Shown: positions 1 to 7,209, counted from the stretch's first letter. The stretch: DNA of 12,262 nucleotides from an uncultured Collinsella sp. (GCA_905207425.1 CAJLLB010000058.1:1-12262), one strand, 5' to 3'. Notes: generated by a model not told the origin, from the sequence alone. A program made the numbers and translations.

Positions 1-203
1 CGCTTCGGATCGGGCTCTACACCAACTTTCTCGACACTACCTCGGCCTCCCTAGTTACCGCAGGAGGCCCCAGGGCTTACCTCCCAAATCTTTCCGCAGG
101 ACGGAAGGACCCCGCCGCGCGAAGCGCACGGCGGGGTCCTGACATGTCCGAGGACGATTTGGAAAGTAACCCTGTGTCCGGCCGGAGGGACCCAAACACG
201 GCC
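1..203 (+). ncRNA. Structured RNA (candidate raiA-motif-like), 5' end cut by the window
   Basis: Seen: a nested set of perfect helices on the + strand. An outer helix GACAC 33-37 pairs with GTGTC 174-178. It encloses the hairpin GGCCTCC 44-50/GGAGGCC 63-69 and the helix CAGGG 71-75/CCCTG 170-174 (position 174 is shared). Inside lies CCAAATC 84-90/GATTTGG 156-162, which opens to three hairpins: TTCCG 92-96/CGGAA 102-106, a very stable stem 107-121/125-139 with one mismatch, and a small GTC 146-148/GAC 153-155. The joining segments (around 51-62, 76-83 and 163-169) are unpaired, as in conserved riboswitch-class RNAs. One reading frame stays open through it, but the translation looks nothing like a protein. 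Known: in many actinobacteria the genes hpf(raiA)-secA-prfB lie upstream of ftsE, and raiA-motif RNA occurs in this class. I match it to raiA only from memory, so the name is tentative; that it is a structured RNA is firmer. The strand is inferred from the single-strand elements. No U-tract terminator is seen, so the 3' end is approximate. Confidence 0.55.
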
Positions 204-232
204 ATGCTTCTTATGTGCAGCAAAGCTAATGC

Positions 233-241
233 TGCTAAAAT
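233..241 (+). promoter_or_regulatory. Extended -10 promoter for ftsEX
   Basis: TGC followed by TAAAAT (236-241) makes a good extended -10 element. No convincing -35 is seen; the best is TTATGT at 211-216 with a 19 nt spacer. Transcription would start near 248 and give a leader of about 40 nt before the ftsE start. The -10 abuts a small hairpin, GCAGCA 217-222/TGCTGC 230-235, which could be an operator or simply overlap the spacer. Inferred from sequence alone. Confidence 0.45.
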
Positions 242-286
242 ACTAAGCGCTCATGTAGTTTAAACGCACGACGATAAGGAGCACCA

Positions 287-1507
287 GTGGGTAACCACTT
301 CCGTACCTCCGGTGCGGGCGATGATGCCCCCAAGACGCAGGCAGGCGTCCAGGGCAGTCGTTTCGCCACTCCGGATTCAGAGGGCCAGCCTGTTGCTCAG
401 GCCCCCGCTCAGCCGGCAGATCAGGCACAGCCGGCATCCGATCCCTTTGCCTACAATCCAACCAGCGATGTCGCGCTTTCCGGCACGGCGGGTTTTGAGC
501 CCGTTCAGGCCGTGACCGCTCGCGTGGAGCAGCCTCAGGCTGGTGCCGCCACGCCGCAGCCTACCATGGCCGGCATTCCCGACCCCTTGGCCCCTGCGAC
601 GCCGGCTCCTCAGCCTGCGCAGTCCGGTCTCTTTGCCGCTATTCCCGACCCCACGCAGCCTGCTGCCCCGGTGGTCGAGAGCGATCAGGCAGCCGAGGTC
701 GCAAGCCTCGATAACGCGCTCAACAACCCCGATTTTACGTCGGTGTTTGCGCCCATCGATCCGCAGGCCAGCCGCAAGAAGATGGCCAAGCAGGCCGGTG
801 TCGAGCCCGTCATCCTTATGGAGCATGTCACCAAGATCTATCCGGCACAGCCCAACAAGCCTGCACTCGACGACATCAACATCGAGATCTATCCGGGCGA
901 GTTCGTCTTCCTGGTCGGTCACTCCGGCTCGGGTAAGACCACGCTGCTGTCGACGCTCAACCGCGACGTCAAGCCGACGAGCGGCCGCATCCTGGTTGCC
1001 GGTCAGGACCTCATGAAGATCAAGAACCGCAAGGTTCCGTTCCTGCGCCGCCAGATTGGCGCCGTGTTCCAGGACTTTAAGCTTCTGCCGCAAAAGACCG
1101 CCTACGAAAACGTGGCGTTTGCCCTGCAGTGCATCGGCAAGCCCAAGGGCGTCATTCGCAGCCAGGTGCCCGAGGTGCTGCGCCTGGTCGGTCTGGCCGA
1201 TCAGATGGACTCGCTGCCCGACCAGCTTTCCGGTGGCGAGCAGCAGCGCGTTGCCGTCGCCCGTGCTATGGTCAACCGTCCGCCGCTGCTGATCTGCGAC
1301 GAGCCCACGGGCAACCTCGACCCGGCGATCTCGCTGGGCATCATGAAGCTGCTTGAGCGTATTAACCGCACCGGCACCACCGTGATCGTCGCCACGCACG
1401 ACCGCGAGATGGTCGATAGCATGCACCGCCGCGTGATCGCCCTCGAGGGCGGCCACGTCATCCGCGACCAGGAGAGGGGAGGTTACGGCAACTATGGCAC
1501 CAACTAA
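287..1507 (+). CDS. ftsE: FtsE, cell division ABC transporter ATP-binding protein, with long N-terminal extension
   Basis: ATPase of the FtsEX complex, which at the division site passes ATP-driven changes through FtsX to peptidoglycan hydrolases. The product is 406 aa, against about 220-230 aa for typical FtsE. The ABC domain spans about 174-395, with Walker A GHSGSGKT 211-218, Q-loop Gln262, signature LSGGEQQR 314-321, Walker B LLICDEP 334-340 and H-loop His371. Residues 1-170 are low complexity, rich in Pro, Ala, Gln and Asp, with the short repeat IPDP at 97-100 and 119-122. They look disordered and have no signal peptide. The GTG start at 287 is chosen for AAGGAG at 276-281, 5 nt upstream. 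The whole extension is in the same open frame, so it is probably translated. An internal ATG at codon 166 could give a near-normal FtsE but has no clear ribosome site. The 3' end overlaps ftsX by 14 nt, so translation is probably coupled. Confidence 0.93.
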   Translation: MGNHFRTSGAGDDAPKTQAGVQGSRFATPDSEGQPVAQAPAQPADQAQPASDPFAYNPTSDVALSGTAGFEPVQAVTARVEQPQAGAATPQPTMAGIPDPLAPATPAPQPAQSGLFAAIPDPTQPAAPVVESDQAAEVASLDNALNNPDFTSVFAPIDPQASRKKMAKQAGVEPVILMEHVTKIYPAQPNKPALDDINIEIYPGEFVFLVGHSGSGKTTLLSTLNRDVKPTSGRILVAGQDLMKIKNRKVPFLRRQIGAVFQDFKLLPQKTAYENVAFALQCIGKPKGVIRSQVPEVLRLVGLADQMDSLPDQLSGGEQQRVAVARAMVNRPPLLICDEPTGNLDPAISLGIMKLLERINRTGTTVIVATHDREMVDSMHRRVIALEGGHVIRDQERGGYGNYGTN

Positions 1508-2414
1508 CGTGGGCTACTCCTTCAAAGAGGCAATCAGCCACTTCTTCCGTAACTGGACTACCTCGCTCGGCGCCGTCATCACGATCTTCCTTTCGCTGTT
1601 TATCATCGGCCTGTTCATCATGGGCTCTGCGATGCTGAACTCCGTGATCGGCACCGTCGAGGATCAGGTTGTCATCAACGCGTTCATTAGTGATGACGCC
1701 GATCAGGCCGATGTTCAGGCTTTTGAGGCCGAGCTTAAGACGTGGAATAACGTCAAGTCCGTGACCTATAAGGACAAGGACGACGCGCTGGCCGAGTATA
1801 CGAGCAAGATGTCGGGCAACGCCGACGCCACCATGAGCGCGCTCGATGGCCAGAACCCGCTGCCGGCTTCCTTCGCTATTGAGATGGACGATCCGTCCAA
1901 GGTCGAGAGCACGGCAAAGAAGCTCAAGAAGGATGCCGATTTCCAGAAGATCGCGGATGACGGCGACGTCAACGCGAGCGTGCTGTACGGCCAGGAGGAA
2001 GTGAGCCGCCTGTTCCAGGTGACCAACTACATCCGCATCGCCGCCGTGGTGCTCGTTGGTCTTCTGACCTTTATCGCATTCATCTTCATCAACAACACGA
2101 TTCGCCTGTCCATCACGGCGCGTCGTCGTGAGATTGCGATTATGCGTCTGGTCGGCGCCAGCAACGGCTTCATTCGTGGCCCGTTTATCACCGAGGGCGT
2201 GCTGCAGGCCATTTTGGGCTCGCTGCTTTCCATCGGCGTTCTGGAGCTGCTGCGCAATCTGATGATTCCGCGTCTGCAGGAGAGCATCGGCTGGATGTCG
2301 TTTCCCCTGCCGATGCAGTACTACCTGGTGACCTATGCTGCGCTGATTCTGGTCGGTGTGATTATCGGTCTCTTTGGTTCTGCCATCGCCATGCGCCGCT
2401 ACCTGCGCGTGTAG
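1494..2414 (+). CDS. ftsX: FtsX, cell division ABC transporter permease
   Basis: Membrane partner of FtsE; it relays ATPase activity across the membrane to cell wall hydrolases during division. The 306 aa length is normal for Gram-positive FtsX. Four membrane segments are visible at about 25-48, 180-202, 232-253 and 278-298. The large extracellular domain, at about 50-178, is charged and rich in Asp and Lys. The cytoplasmic motif TARRREIAIMRLVGAS (208-223) after the second membrane segment is characteristic of the FtsX/MacB-type permease domain. The ATG at 1494 follows a purine-rich GGAGAGGGGAGG site (1471-1482) inside the end of ftsE. It is co-transcribed with ftsE, and a terminator lies 24 nt after the stop. 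Confidence 0.95.
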   Translation: MAPTNVGYSFKEAISHFFRNWTTSLGAVITIFLSLFIIGLFIMGSAMLNSVIGTVEDQVVINAFISDDADQADVQAFEAELKTWNNVKSVTYKDKDDALAEYTSKMSGNADATMSALDGQNPLPASFAIEMDDPSKVESTAKKLKKDADFQKIADDGDVNASVLYGQEEVSRLFQVTNYIRIAAVVLVGLLTFIAFIFINNTIRLSITARRREIAIMRLVGASNGFIRGPFITEGVLQAILGSLLSIGVLELLRNLMIPRLQESIGWMSFPLPMQYYLVTYAALILVGVIIGLFGSAIAMRRYLRV

Positions 2415-2438
2415 GCATGCTTGGAATTCATCCCTTCC

Positions 2439-2472
2439 AACGGGTCGTCTCTTATGGGGCGGCCCGTTTTTT
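2439..2472 (+). terminator. Rho-independent terminator after ftsX
   Basis: A 9 bp stem, AACGGGTCG 2439-2447 with CGGCCCGTT 2460-2468 including one G-U pair, has a 12 nt loop and runs into TTTTTT (2467-2472). A weaker hairpin, TTGGAA 2421-2426/TTCCAA 2435-2440, overlaps its foot by two bases. Confidence 0.85.
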
Positions 2473-2549
2473 GATCCCTAGGGGACGGCAGGAAAGCGAA
2501 TCATTTGGGTAGACTCTTTGGAGTTCGCAATCGATAGTTAGGAGGCGCC

Positions 2550-4685
2550 ATGGGGCGCAATAACAAGCATAAGCGTGGAGCTCGCAATCAGCGCGGGCCG
2601 GTGCGCAGCGAACGCCGTCCGAGCCTGACCGGGCGCGTGCAGCTCCATGAGCATAGCGCCTACGTTGTAACCGAAAACGGCGACTACAAGGTCATGGGCC
2701 GCGGTAAGCGCGAGATCATGGATGGCGATACCGTTGCCGTGAGCATTAAGAACAGCCCGCACGGTGAGCGGCGCGCCGTGATCGAAAGCGTGGTTGAGCG
2801 TGCAGCCATAAGCGTGGTGGGCACGTACCAGACCGCCGGTCCGCTCGGTGTGATCGAGCCGCTCGATTCGCGTCTGAAGGCCGACTTCTTCATTCTGCCC
2901 GAGGATACCTCGGCGGATCGTCTGGGTGTCCACCCGGGTGACGCTGTTGTCGCGCGCATTTTGACCTACCCGACGCGCCTGGAATCGGGTACCGTGACGA
3001 TCGAGCGCCGCATTGGCGGAGATGACGCGCCCGATTTGGGCGTTCAATATGTGATGGCGCGTTACGGCTATACCGATAGCTATCCCGAGGCCGCGCTGGA
3101 CGAGGCCGAGGGGCTTTCGCTCGATGTGTCCGCGGCGCTTAAGGACCCGCTCCGCCGCGATCTGCGCGACCGCTTTGTCATCACGATCGACCCAGTCGAC
3201 GCGCGCGACTTTGACGACGCCATTTCGCTGGAGCGCACGCCCGAGGGTGGCTACAAGCTGGGTGTGCATATCGCCGACGTTTCACACTATGTGGCTTGGG
3301 ACGGGCATATCGATCTTGAGGCTCGCCATCGTACGACATCGGTGTATCTGGCCGATCGCGTGCTTCCCATGCTGCCCGAACGCCTGTCCTGTGACCTGTG
3401 CTCGCTTCGCCCTGACGAGGACCGTCTTGCGTTTACCGTTGACATTGAGCTCGATGCACAGGGTCGCGTGCGGCATTACGATCCGTACCCCAGCGTGATT
3501 CGCTCGCGTGTGCGTATGGACTATGACGGCGCCGAGGCGCTGCTGGTGCGTGCCGGCGCGGTTGAGTATTCGGTGCTGGAGGGTGCAGCCGAGGATGTTG
3601 CGGCTGCCGAGACCTCGCGCGAGGAAGCGCTTGAGCGCGGTCTTGCGTGCGAGGAGGTCGCCCGCGGCTACAACGTCGACCTCTGCGATTTCCTTGTCGC
3701 CGCCAACGAACTCGCCGAACTTCGCCGTCGTATCCGTCGCGCCCGCGGCTCGGTCGATTTTGACACGGCCGAGATTCGTGCTCTATTGGATGAGGACGGA
3801 GTGCCCGTGCAGATTGTGGCGCGTGAGCGTTCGTGTGCCACGTCGCTTATCGAGGAAGCCATGCTGCTCGCCAACGAGTGCGTTGCAGAGTGGCTGGCAG
3901 ACCGTGATATCGAGGCCTGCTATCGCGTGCATGAGGATCCGAGCCCCGATAGCCTGCACGGTGCCGCCGTTGCGCTGGCGCAGCTAGGCATCATCGACGA
4001 TCGCCGTGCTGCCGGTATTGCCCTGGGGAGCCCCGATGAGCTGCAGGCTGCAGTTGATGCTGCCGCCGGTACGGCCAACGCACCGCTCGTCAACACGCTG
4101 CTTCTGCGCAGCATGCAGCGCGCGCTGTACAAGCCGCGCAACGAGGGCCACTTTGCGCTCGCCGCGCCGTGCTACTGTCACTTTACGAGTCCCATCCGTC
4201 GCTACCCCGATCTGGTGGTGCACCGCGTGCTCAAACTGCAGTTGGCCTATGAGCAGCTCGGCGGCAAGGACGCCTTGGTCCGTACGCCGCGGCTGATCGG
4301 CAAGGGGCGCGAGTCGCTGCCGCGCATTCTGCCGCAGATCTGCCGCGCATGTAGCGATGCCGAGCGCGCGGCAGATGCCGCCAGCCATGCGACGCAAAAG
4401 ATCAAGATTGCCCAGTACTATGAGGACCGTCTGGGTGAGCGCTATGCCGGAACCGTCTCGTGGGTTAGCAGCATGGGCCTCTTTGTGCGCTTGGACCTAA
4501 CACAGGTCGAGGGCCTGGTTTCAATTAAGAGCCTGGGCAACGAGTGGCTCGAGTTCGACGAGGACGCGCTTACGCTGACGGGCGCCGACACGGGGACTCG
4601 CTATGAACTGGGCCAGCGCGTGATTATCGAGGTCTCGCGCGTCAATACCACGCGTGGACACTTGGACTTTAAGCTTATCCATTAG
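2550..4685 (+). CDS. rnr: RNase R, 3'-5' exoribonuclease of the RNB/RNase II family
   Basis: Processive 3'-5' exoribonuclease that degrades structured RNA, including rRNA fragments and mRNA. The product is 711 aa. Order: basic N-terminal tail 1-22 (rich in Lys, Arg and Asn), cold-shock-type OB domains about 25-160, RNB catalytic domain about 205-560, and a C-terminal S1 domain about 630-710. The metal-binding active-site motif is IDPVDARDFDDA (213-224), and the conserved TSPIRRYPDLVVHR (546-559) closes the RNB fold. The protein ends directly after S1 and lacks the Lys-rich tail of E. coli RNase R; the basic patch is at the N-terminus instead. Residues about 335-375, acidic and Ala/Glu-rich, look like a short insertion relative to family members I remember. 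ATG at 2550 has AGGAGG at 2540-2545. rnr is often followed by smpB, but smpB is not present here. Gene conventions in this group also allow the name vacB. Confidence 0.93.
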   Translation: MGRNNKHKRGARNQRGPVRSERRPSLTGRVQLHEHSAYVVTENGDYKVMGRGKREIMDGDTVAVSIKNSPHGERRAVIESVVERAAISVVGTYQTAGPLGVIEPLDSRLKADFFILPEDTSADRLGVHPGDAVVARILTYPTRLESGTVTIERRIGGDDAPDLGVQYVMARYGYTDSYPEAALDEAEGLSLDVSAALKDPLRRDLRDRFVITIDPVDARDFDDAISLERTPEGGYKLGVHIADVSHYVAWDGHIDLEARHRTTSVYLADRVLPMLPERLSCDLCSLRPDEDRLAFTVDIELDAQGRVRHYDPYPSVIRSRVRMDYDGAEALLVRAGAVEYSVLEGAAEDVAAAETSREEALERGLACEEVARGYNVDLCDFLVAANELAELRRRIRRARGSVDFDTAEIRALLDEDGVPVQIVARERSCATSLIEEAMLLANECVAEWLADRDIEACYRVHEDPSPDSLHGAAVALAQLGIIDDRRAAGIALGSPDELQAAVDAAAGTANAPLVNTLLLRSMQRALYKPRNEGHFALAAPCYCHFTSPIRRYPDLVVHRVLKLQLAYEQLGGKDALVRTPRLIGKGRESLPRILPQICRACSDAERAADAASHATQKIKIAQYYEDRLGERYAGTVSWVSSMGLFVRLDLTQVEGLVSIKSLGNEWLEFDEDALTLTGADTGTRYELGQRVIIEVSRVNTTRGHLDFKLIH

Positions 4686-4710
4686 CTAAATCCCGACTCG
4701 TGGCGAGAGA

Positions 4711-4742
4711 GCGGAGGGCGGTCTTTCGGGACCGCCCTTCGC
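4711..4742 (+). terminator. Terminator hairpin after rnr
   Basis: A 13 bp stem pairs 4711-4723 with 4730-4742 (core GGGCGGTC/GACCGCCC, one G-U pair) with the loop TTTCGG. It lies 25 nt after the rnr stop. The following bases are GCATTTG, so the U tract is poor; the hairpin is strong but termination may be incomplete. Confidence 0.65.
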
Positions 4743-4799
4743 ATTTGAATCGTGACTACCTTGTCGTCTGCTCGGCCGCCCGCTTACCTGCTATTTGAG

Positions 4800-4844
4800 A
4801 GGTAAAACCTACCAAAATAAACCTGTCCCTTTTGGCAGGTTTAC
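4800..4844. repeat. REP-like AAACCT inverted repeat upstream of the recombinase
   Basis: GTAAAACCTACCAAAA (4802-4817) pairs with TTTTGGCAGGTTTAC (4830-4844), with one bulged A and one mismatch and a 12 nt loop. The loop contains a further TAAACCTG (4818-4825) that is perfectly complementary to CAGGTTTA (4836-4843), so two alternative hairpins compete. AGGTAAAACCT at 4800-4810 is itself a small palindrome. AAACCT thus occurs twice directly and once inverted within 45 nt, in an AT-rich block. The recombinase ATG is 17 nt downstream. It may be a dispersed REP-type element, an operator or a recombination site; the sequence does not decide between them. Confidence 0.6.
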
Positions 4845-4861
4845 AAGAAAGCGGGGATGAG

Positions 4862-5467
4862 ATGGCGACGGTGTACGGGTATGCGCGGGTGAGTTCGCGC
4901 GATCAGAATCTGAATCGGCAGCTGGATGCGCTGGGCGCCTATGGCGTGGGCTCAGCGAATATTTATGCCGACCATGCGAGCGGCAAGGACTTCGATCGAC
5001 CGCATTATCGCGAGCTGTTGCACGTCCTGGGAGACGGGGACGTGCTGGTGGTGCTTTCTATCGACCGACTTGGTCGTAATTACTCCGAGATTCTTGAGGA
5101 ATGGCGACGCATTACCAAGGAGCTCGGGGTTGCCATTGTGGTGTTGGACATGCCATTGCTTGACACGCGCGCTAGGGCCAGCGGCGCGCCGGATGTGACC
5201 AACACCCTGATTGCCGATATTGTGCTGCAACTGCTGAGCTACGTGGCGCAGGTGGAGCGCGAGAATATCCATCGGCGCCAGGCGGAGGGAATTGCAGCGG
5301 CGCGGGCGCGAGGGGTTCGTTTCGGTCGACCTCGCAAGCCGTGCCCTCCTCAGTTTGAGCTGGTGCGCGATAGCTATGAGGCAGGCGATATTACCCGCAG
5401 CCAGGCAGCAAAGTGCCTAGGCGTGTGCGTGGGGACGTTCGATCGCTGGATGCGCGAGGCGGGGTAG
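4862..5467 (+). CDS. Small serine recombinase (resolvase/invertase family)
   Basis: Site-specific DNA recombinase that cuts through a 5'-phosphoserine link and exchanges strands by rotation. The product is 201 aa, usual for resolvases and invertases. The catalytic core is at 3-135: YARVSS carries the nucleophile Ser11 with Arg9, and IDRLGR carries Arg69 and Arg72. The E-helix dimerisation and minor-groove region ERENIHRRQAEGIAAA spans 132-147, followed by GVRFGRPRKP (151-160). A C-terminal helix-turn-helix occupies about 178-197. All key residues are present, so it is probably active. I chose the ATG at 4862 because the protein then begins right before the first core strand; the purine-rich GGGGATGAG just upstream is a weak ribosome site. 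A TTG 10 codons earlier lies inside the hairpin. No transposase, integron or invertible segment is visible nearby, so its target is unknown. It could be a DNA invertase or a relic of a mobile element. Confidence 0.88.
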   Translation: MATVYGYARVSSRDQNLNRQLDALGAYGVGSANIYADHASGKDFDRPHYRELLHVLGDGDVLVVLSIDRLGRNYSEILEEWRRITKELGVAIVVLDMPLLDTRARASGAPDVTNTLIADIVLQLLSYVAQVERENIHRRQAEGIAAARARGVRFGRPRKPCPPQFELVRDSYEAGDITRSQAAKCLGVCVGTFDRWMREAG

Positions 5468-5571
5468 GGGTTTGCGTCGCTTTGTCGCTTCCTGTTGCGA
5501 TTCAAATTTTGATACGGTGACGATGCCATTTGGGGCTACACTCGCTGATATTCAAAAAAGGAGGTTGGCCC

Positions 5572-6153
5572 TTGGCGCGCGTAAAACAAATAATCGGATG
5601 GACCGCAATTGTTCTGTTCGTTGCAACGCTGGCGGGCATCTGGGTGCTGACGGAGCAAAATGCGGTGGAGACGTCGTTGCTGAGCGAGTCTACCGCGCGT
5701 GTGGTGGAGGGCCAGGCTACGGGCGTTCAGGCTGTCGATGCCACGGGTGAAGCTCAGGCGGAGAACGGAATGACCGGGGGCACCGATTCGGCTGCCTCGA
5801 ATGTCCGGTCTGGCCGACTTGCTTCCATTCGCATGTGGGTGGGCACGAACGTCCGTCGCGTTGCCCATACCGTAGAGTTTTTCTTCGTCGGATTGTTCGC
5901 CTCCGTGGTCGTGGTTTGCTTTTCCAGGCGTCCGTGGAGCGTATGCTCCCGTTGCGTGCCCGTATTGCTCTTTTGCGCCGCCTGCTCCGTTGGCGATCAG
6001 GTACATAAGATCTTTGTTCCCGGCAGGCATTTCGACGTTATCGATTTAGGATTCGATGCTGCGGGCTATGTCACCGCCATGCTGTTGGTATTGCTGGCAG
6101 CGGCGTTGGTGCGCCATGCGACTCGGCCGATCGGCGCTCATGCGAGGCGCTAG
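5572..6153 (+). CDS. VanZ-family membrane protein
   Basis: Small integral membrane protein with a VanZ-like domain. The family is named after the teicoplanin-resistance protein VanZ; the role of most chromosomal members is unknown. The product is 193 aa. A signal-anchor or first membrane segment is at 7-27. A polar Ala/Gly/Glu-rich stretch at 28-90 is predicted outside the membrane. Further hydrophobic segments lie at about 99-117, 124-140 and 162-180. The VanZ signature is seen as AHTVEFFFVG (98-107) and GDQVHKIFVPGR (141-152), followed by D155, D158 and G165. The 28-90 segment is longer than usual between the first and second helices. The TTG start at 5572 is chosen for AAAGGAGG (5557-5564) 7 nt upstream; an earlier in-frame TTG at 5530 has no such site. 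It follows the recombinase by 104 nt. No linked vancomycin-resistance genes are present, so resistance should not be inferred. Confidence 0.78.
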   Translation: MARVKQIIGWTAIVLFVATLAGIWVLTEQNAVETSLLSESTARVVEGQATGVQAVDATGEAQAENGMTGGTDSAASNVRSGRLASIRMWVGTNVRRVAHTVEFFFVGLFASVVVVCFSRRPWSVCSRCVPVLLFCAACSVGDQVHKIFVPGRHFDVIDLGFDAAGYVTAMLLVLLAAALVRHATRPIGAHARR

Positions 6154-6234
6154 CCGGTAACAAACCCGTTTCTGATAATGCGGCCTCGTTGAATTATTTT
6201 GTGTCGCGCGTATTTCCGAGCGGTCGGATTTGAG

Positions 6235-6261
6235 GGGCGAGCGGTAGAACGCTCGCCCTTT
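6235..6261 (+). terminator. Intrinsic terminator after the VanZ gene
   Basis: A perfect 9 bp stem, GGGCGAGCG 6235-6243 with CGCTCGCCC 6250-6258, has the hexaloop GTAGAA and is followed by TTT. The U tract is short, but the stem is strong and it separates the VanZ gene from the MurNAc operon. Confidence 0.7.
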
Positions 6262-6272
6262 GTGCGCCACGA

Positions 6273-6323
6273 TGCGGCACAATGTACCGCAAAAGCTGTT
6301 TGTATCCGGTACGAATCGTTCGT
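6273..6323 (+). promoter_or_regulatory. Two inverted repeats before the murR-type gene, candidate operators
   Basis: TGCGG 6273-6277 and CCGCA 6287-6291 form a 5 bp inverted repeat with a 9 nt centre. ACGAA 6311-6315 and TTCGT 6319-6323 form another with the centre TCG. Both lie between the upstream terminator and the start of the RpiR-type regulator, where an autoregulatory operator is expected. TTTAAT at 6329-6334 could be a -10, but no -35 is found at normal spacing. The link to the regulator is inference only. Confidence 0.35.
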
Positions 6324-6357
6324 TGGTCTTTAATTCTTCTCAACGGAGGTGTTTGAG

Positions 6358-7209
6358 ATGGCAAACGGATTGCTTTTGCGGCTTCGCGAGCGTGAGCTTA
6401 GCGCGAGCCCGGCGGAACGCAATGTCATCGCATATGTAAGCGCTCATCCGCACGAGGTGGTCGGGCTGTCCGTCCGCGGTCTTGCCGATGTCACGTTCTC
6501 CTCGCCCTCGAGCATTTTGCGCTTTTGCAAGCGTTTGGGTTTTGCGGGCTACAAGGAGTTCCAGCGCGAACTGATTGCCGAGCTGGCGCTCTTAGGTGAC
6601 AAGAAAGACGTAGCCCTCGAGGACATCTCCATGGATGACAGCGTCGAACGTATCGTGGGGAAGGTGATGAAAAGCAACGTGCGCACGATCGAGGCGACGG
6701 CGCGAACGCTCGATTACACCGTCTTGGAGCGATGCGCGGCCCGTCTTAAGCGGGCACGCGCGGTCAATCTGTTCGGTATTGGTGCCTCTCGTTTGGTCGC
6801 GCACGACCTGGCGCAAAAGCTCATGCGTGTCGACAAAGAGTGCCATCTGTACGACGACTGGCATGATCAGCTCTTATGTGCCAAGAACATGCATGAGGGC
6901 GATATGGCAATCGCCTTTAGCTACTCGGGCTTGACGCAAGAGGTGCTGGACTGCACCGCCGAGGCTCAACGTCACAACTGTCCCGTTGTGGCCGTTACCA
7001 AAGTAGATGGATCATCCAAGCTTGCCACCATGGCCGATGCCGTGCTCGGCGTTGCTGCGAGTGAACCCTTGGTCCGCAGCGGTGCCATGGCTTCGCGTAT
7101 GGCCCAGCTTATGGTTGTCGATGCCCTTTACGCTGCTTACGTTGCCAGCGACTACGAACGGGCGACGCATGTCATTAAGCAAAACTACATCGAGAAACAG
7201 GAAAGATGA
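6358..7209 (+). CDS. murR: MurR/RpiR-family transcriptional regulator with SIS domain
   Basis: Probably senses MurNAc-6-phosphate and controls the downstream murQ-murP-mupG genes. The product is 283 aa, typical of the RpiR family. The N-terminal HTH_6 DNA-binding domain spans about 1-77, with the recognition region VRGLADVTFSSPSSILRFCK (39-58). The sugar-phosphate-binding SIS domain spans about 128-262, with GIGASRLVAHDL (140-151) and the phosphate-binding Ser-rich loop SYSGLT (188-193). ATG at 6358 is preferred over an upstream GTG at 6349 because ACGGAGG (6343-6349) then sits 8 nt upstream. It is the first gene of the operon, and murQ starts 10 nt after its stop. Family knowledge: E. coli MurR is a repressor, but RpiR members can also activate, so the sign of control is not shown here. 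The name murR rests on context rather than specific residues. Confidence 0.85.
   Translation: MANGLLLRLRERELSASPAERNVIAYVSAHPHEVVGLSVRGLADVTFSSPSSILRFCKRLGFAGYKEFQRELIAELALLGDKKDVALEDISMDDSVERIVGKVMKSNVRTIEATARTLDYTVLERCAARLKRARAVNLFGIGASRLVAHDLAQKLMRVDKECHLYDDWHDQLLCAKNMHEGDMAIAFSYSGLTQEVLDCTAEAQRHNCPVVAVTKVDGSSKLATMADAVLGVAASEPLVRSGAMASRMAQLMVVDALYAAYVASDYERATHVIKQNYIEKQER

Noticed and set aside
217..240. Hairpin GCAGCA/TGCTGC as terminator of the upstream RNA
   Set aside because: It is followed by TAAAAT rather than a T tract, so it fits a promoter region better than a terminator.
3..263. Frame open without a stop for 87 codons at the start of the window
   Set aside because: No start with a ribosome site, no recognisable protein features, and the DNA is better explained as a folded RNA with long-range helices.
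377..1456. 359-codon minus-strand frame opposite ftsE
   Set aside because: A shadow caused by GC-rich third positions of ftsE; the product is a low-complexity His/Arg/Leu/Gly mixture.
2538..3269. 243-codon minus-strand frame opposite the start of rnr
   Set aside because: Antisense to an unambiguous RNase R, with no coherent domain.
4832..4861. TTG start for the recombinase 10 codons upstream
   Set aside because: It lies within the inverted repeat, has no ribosome site and adds residues before the conserved core.
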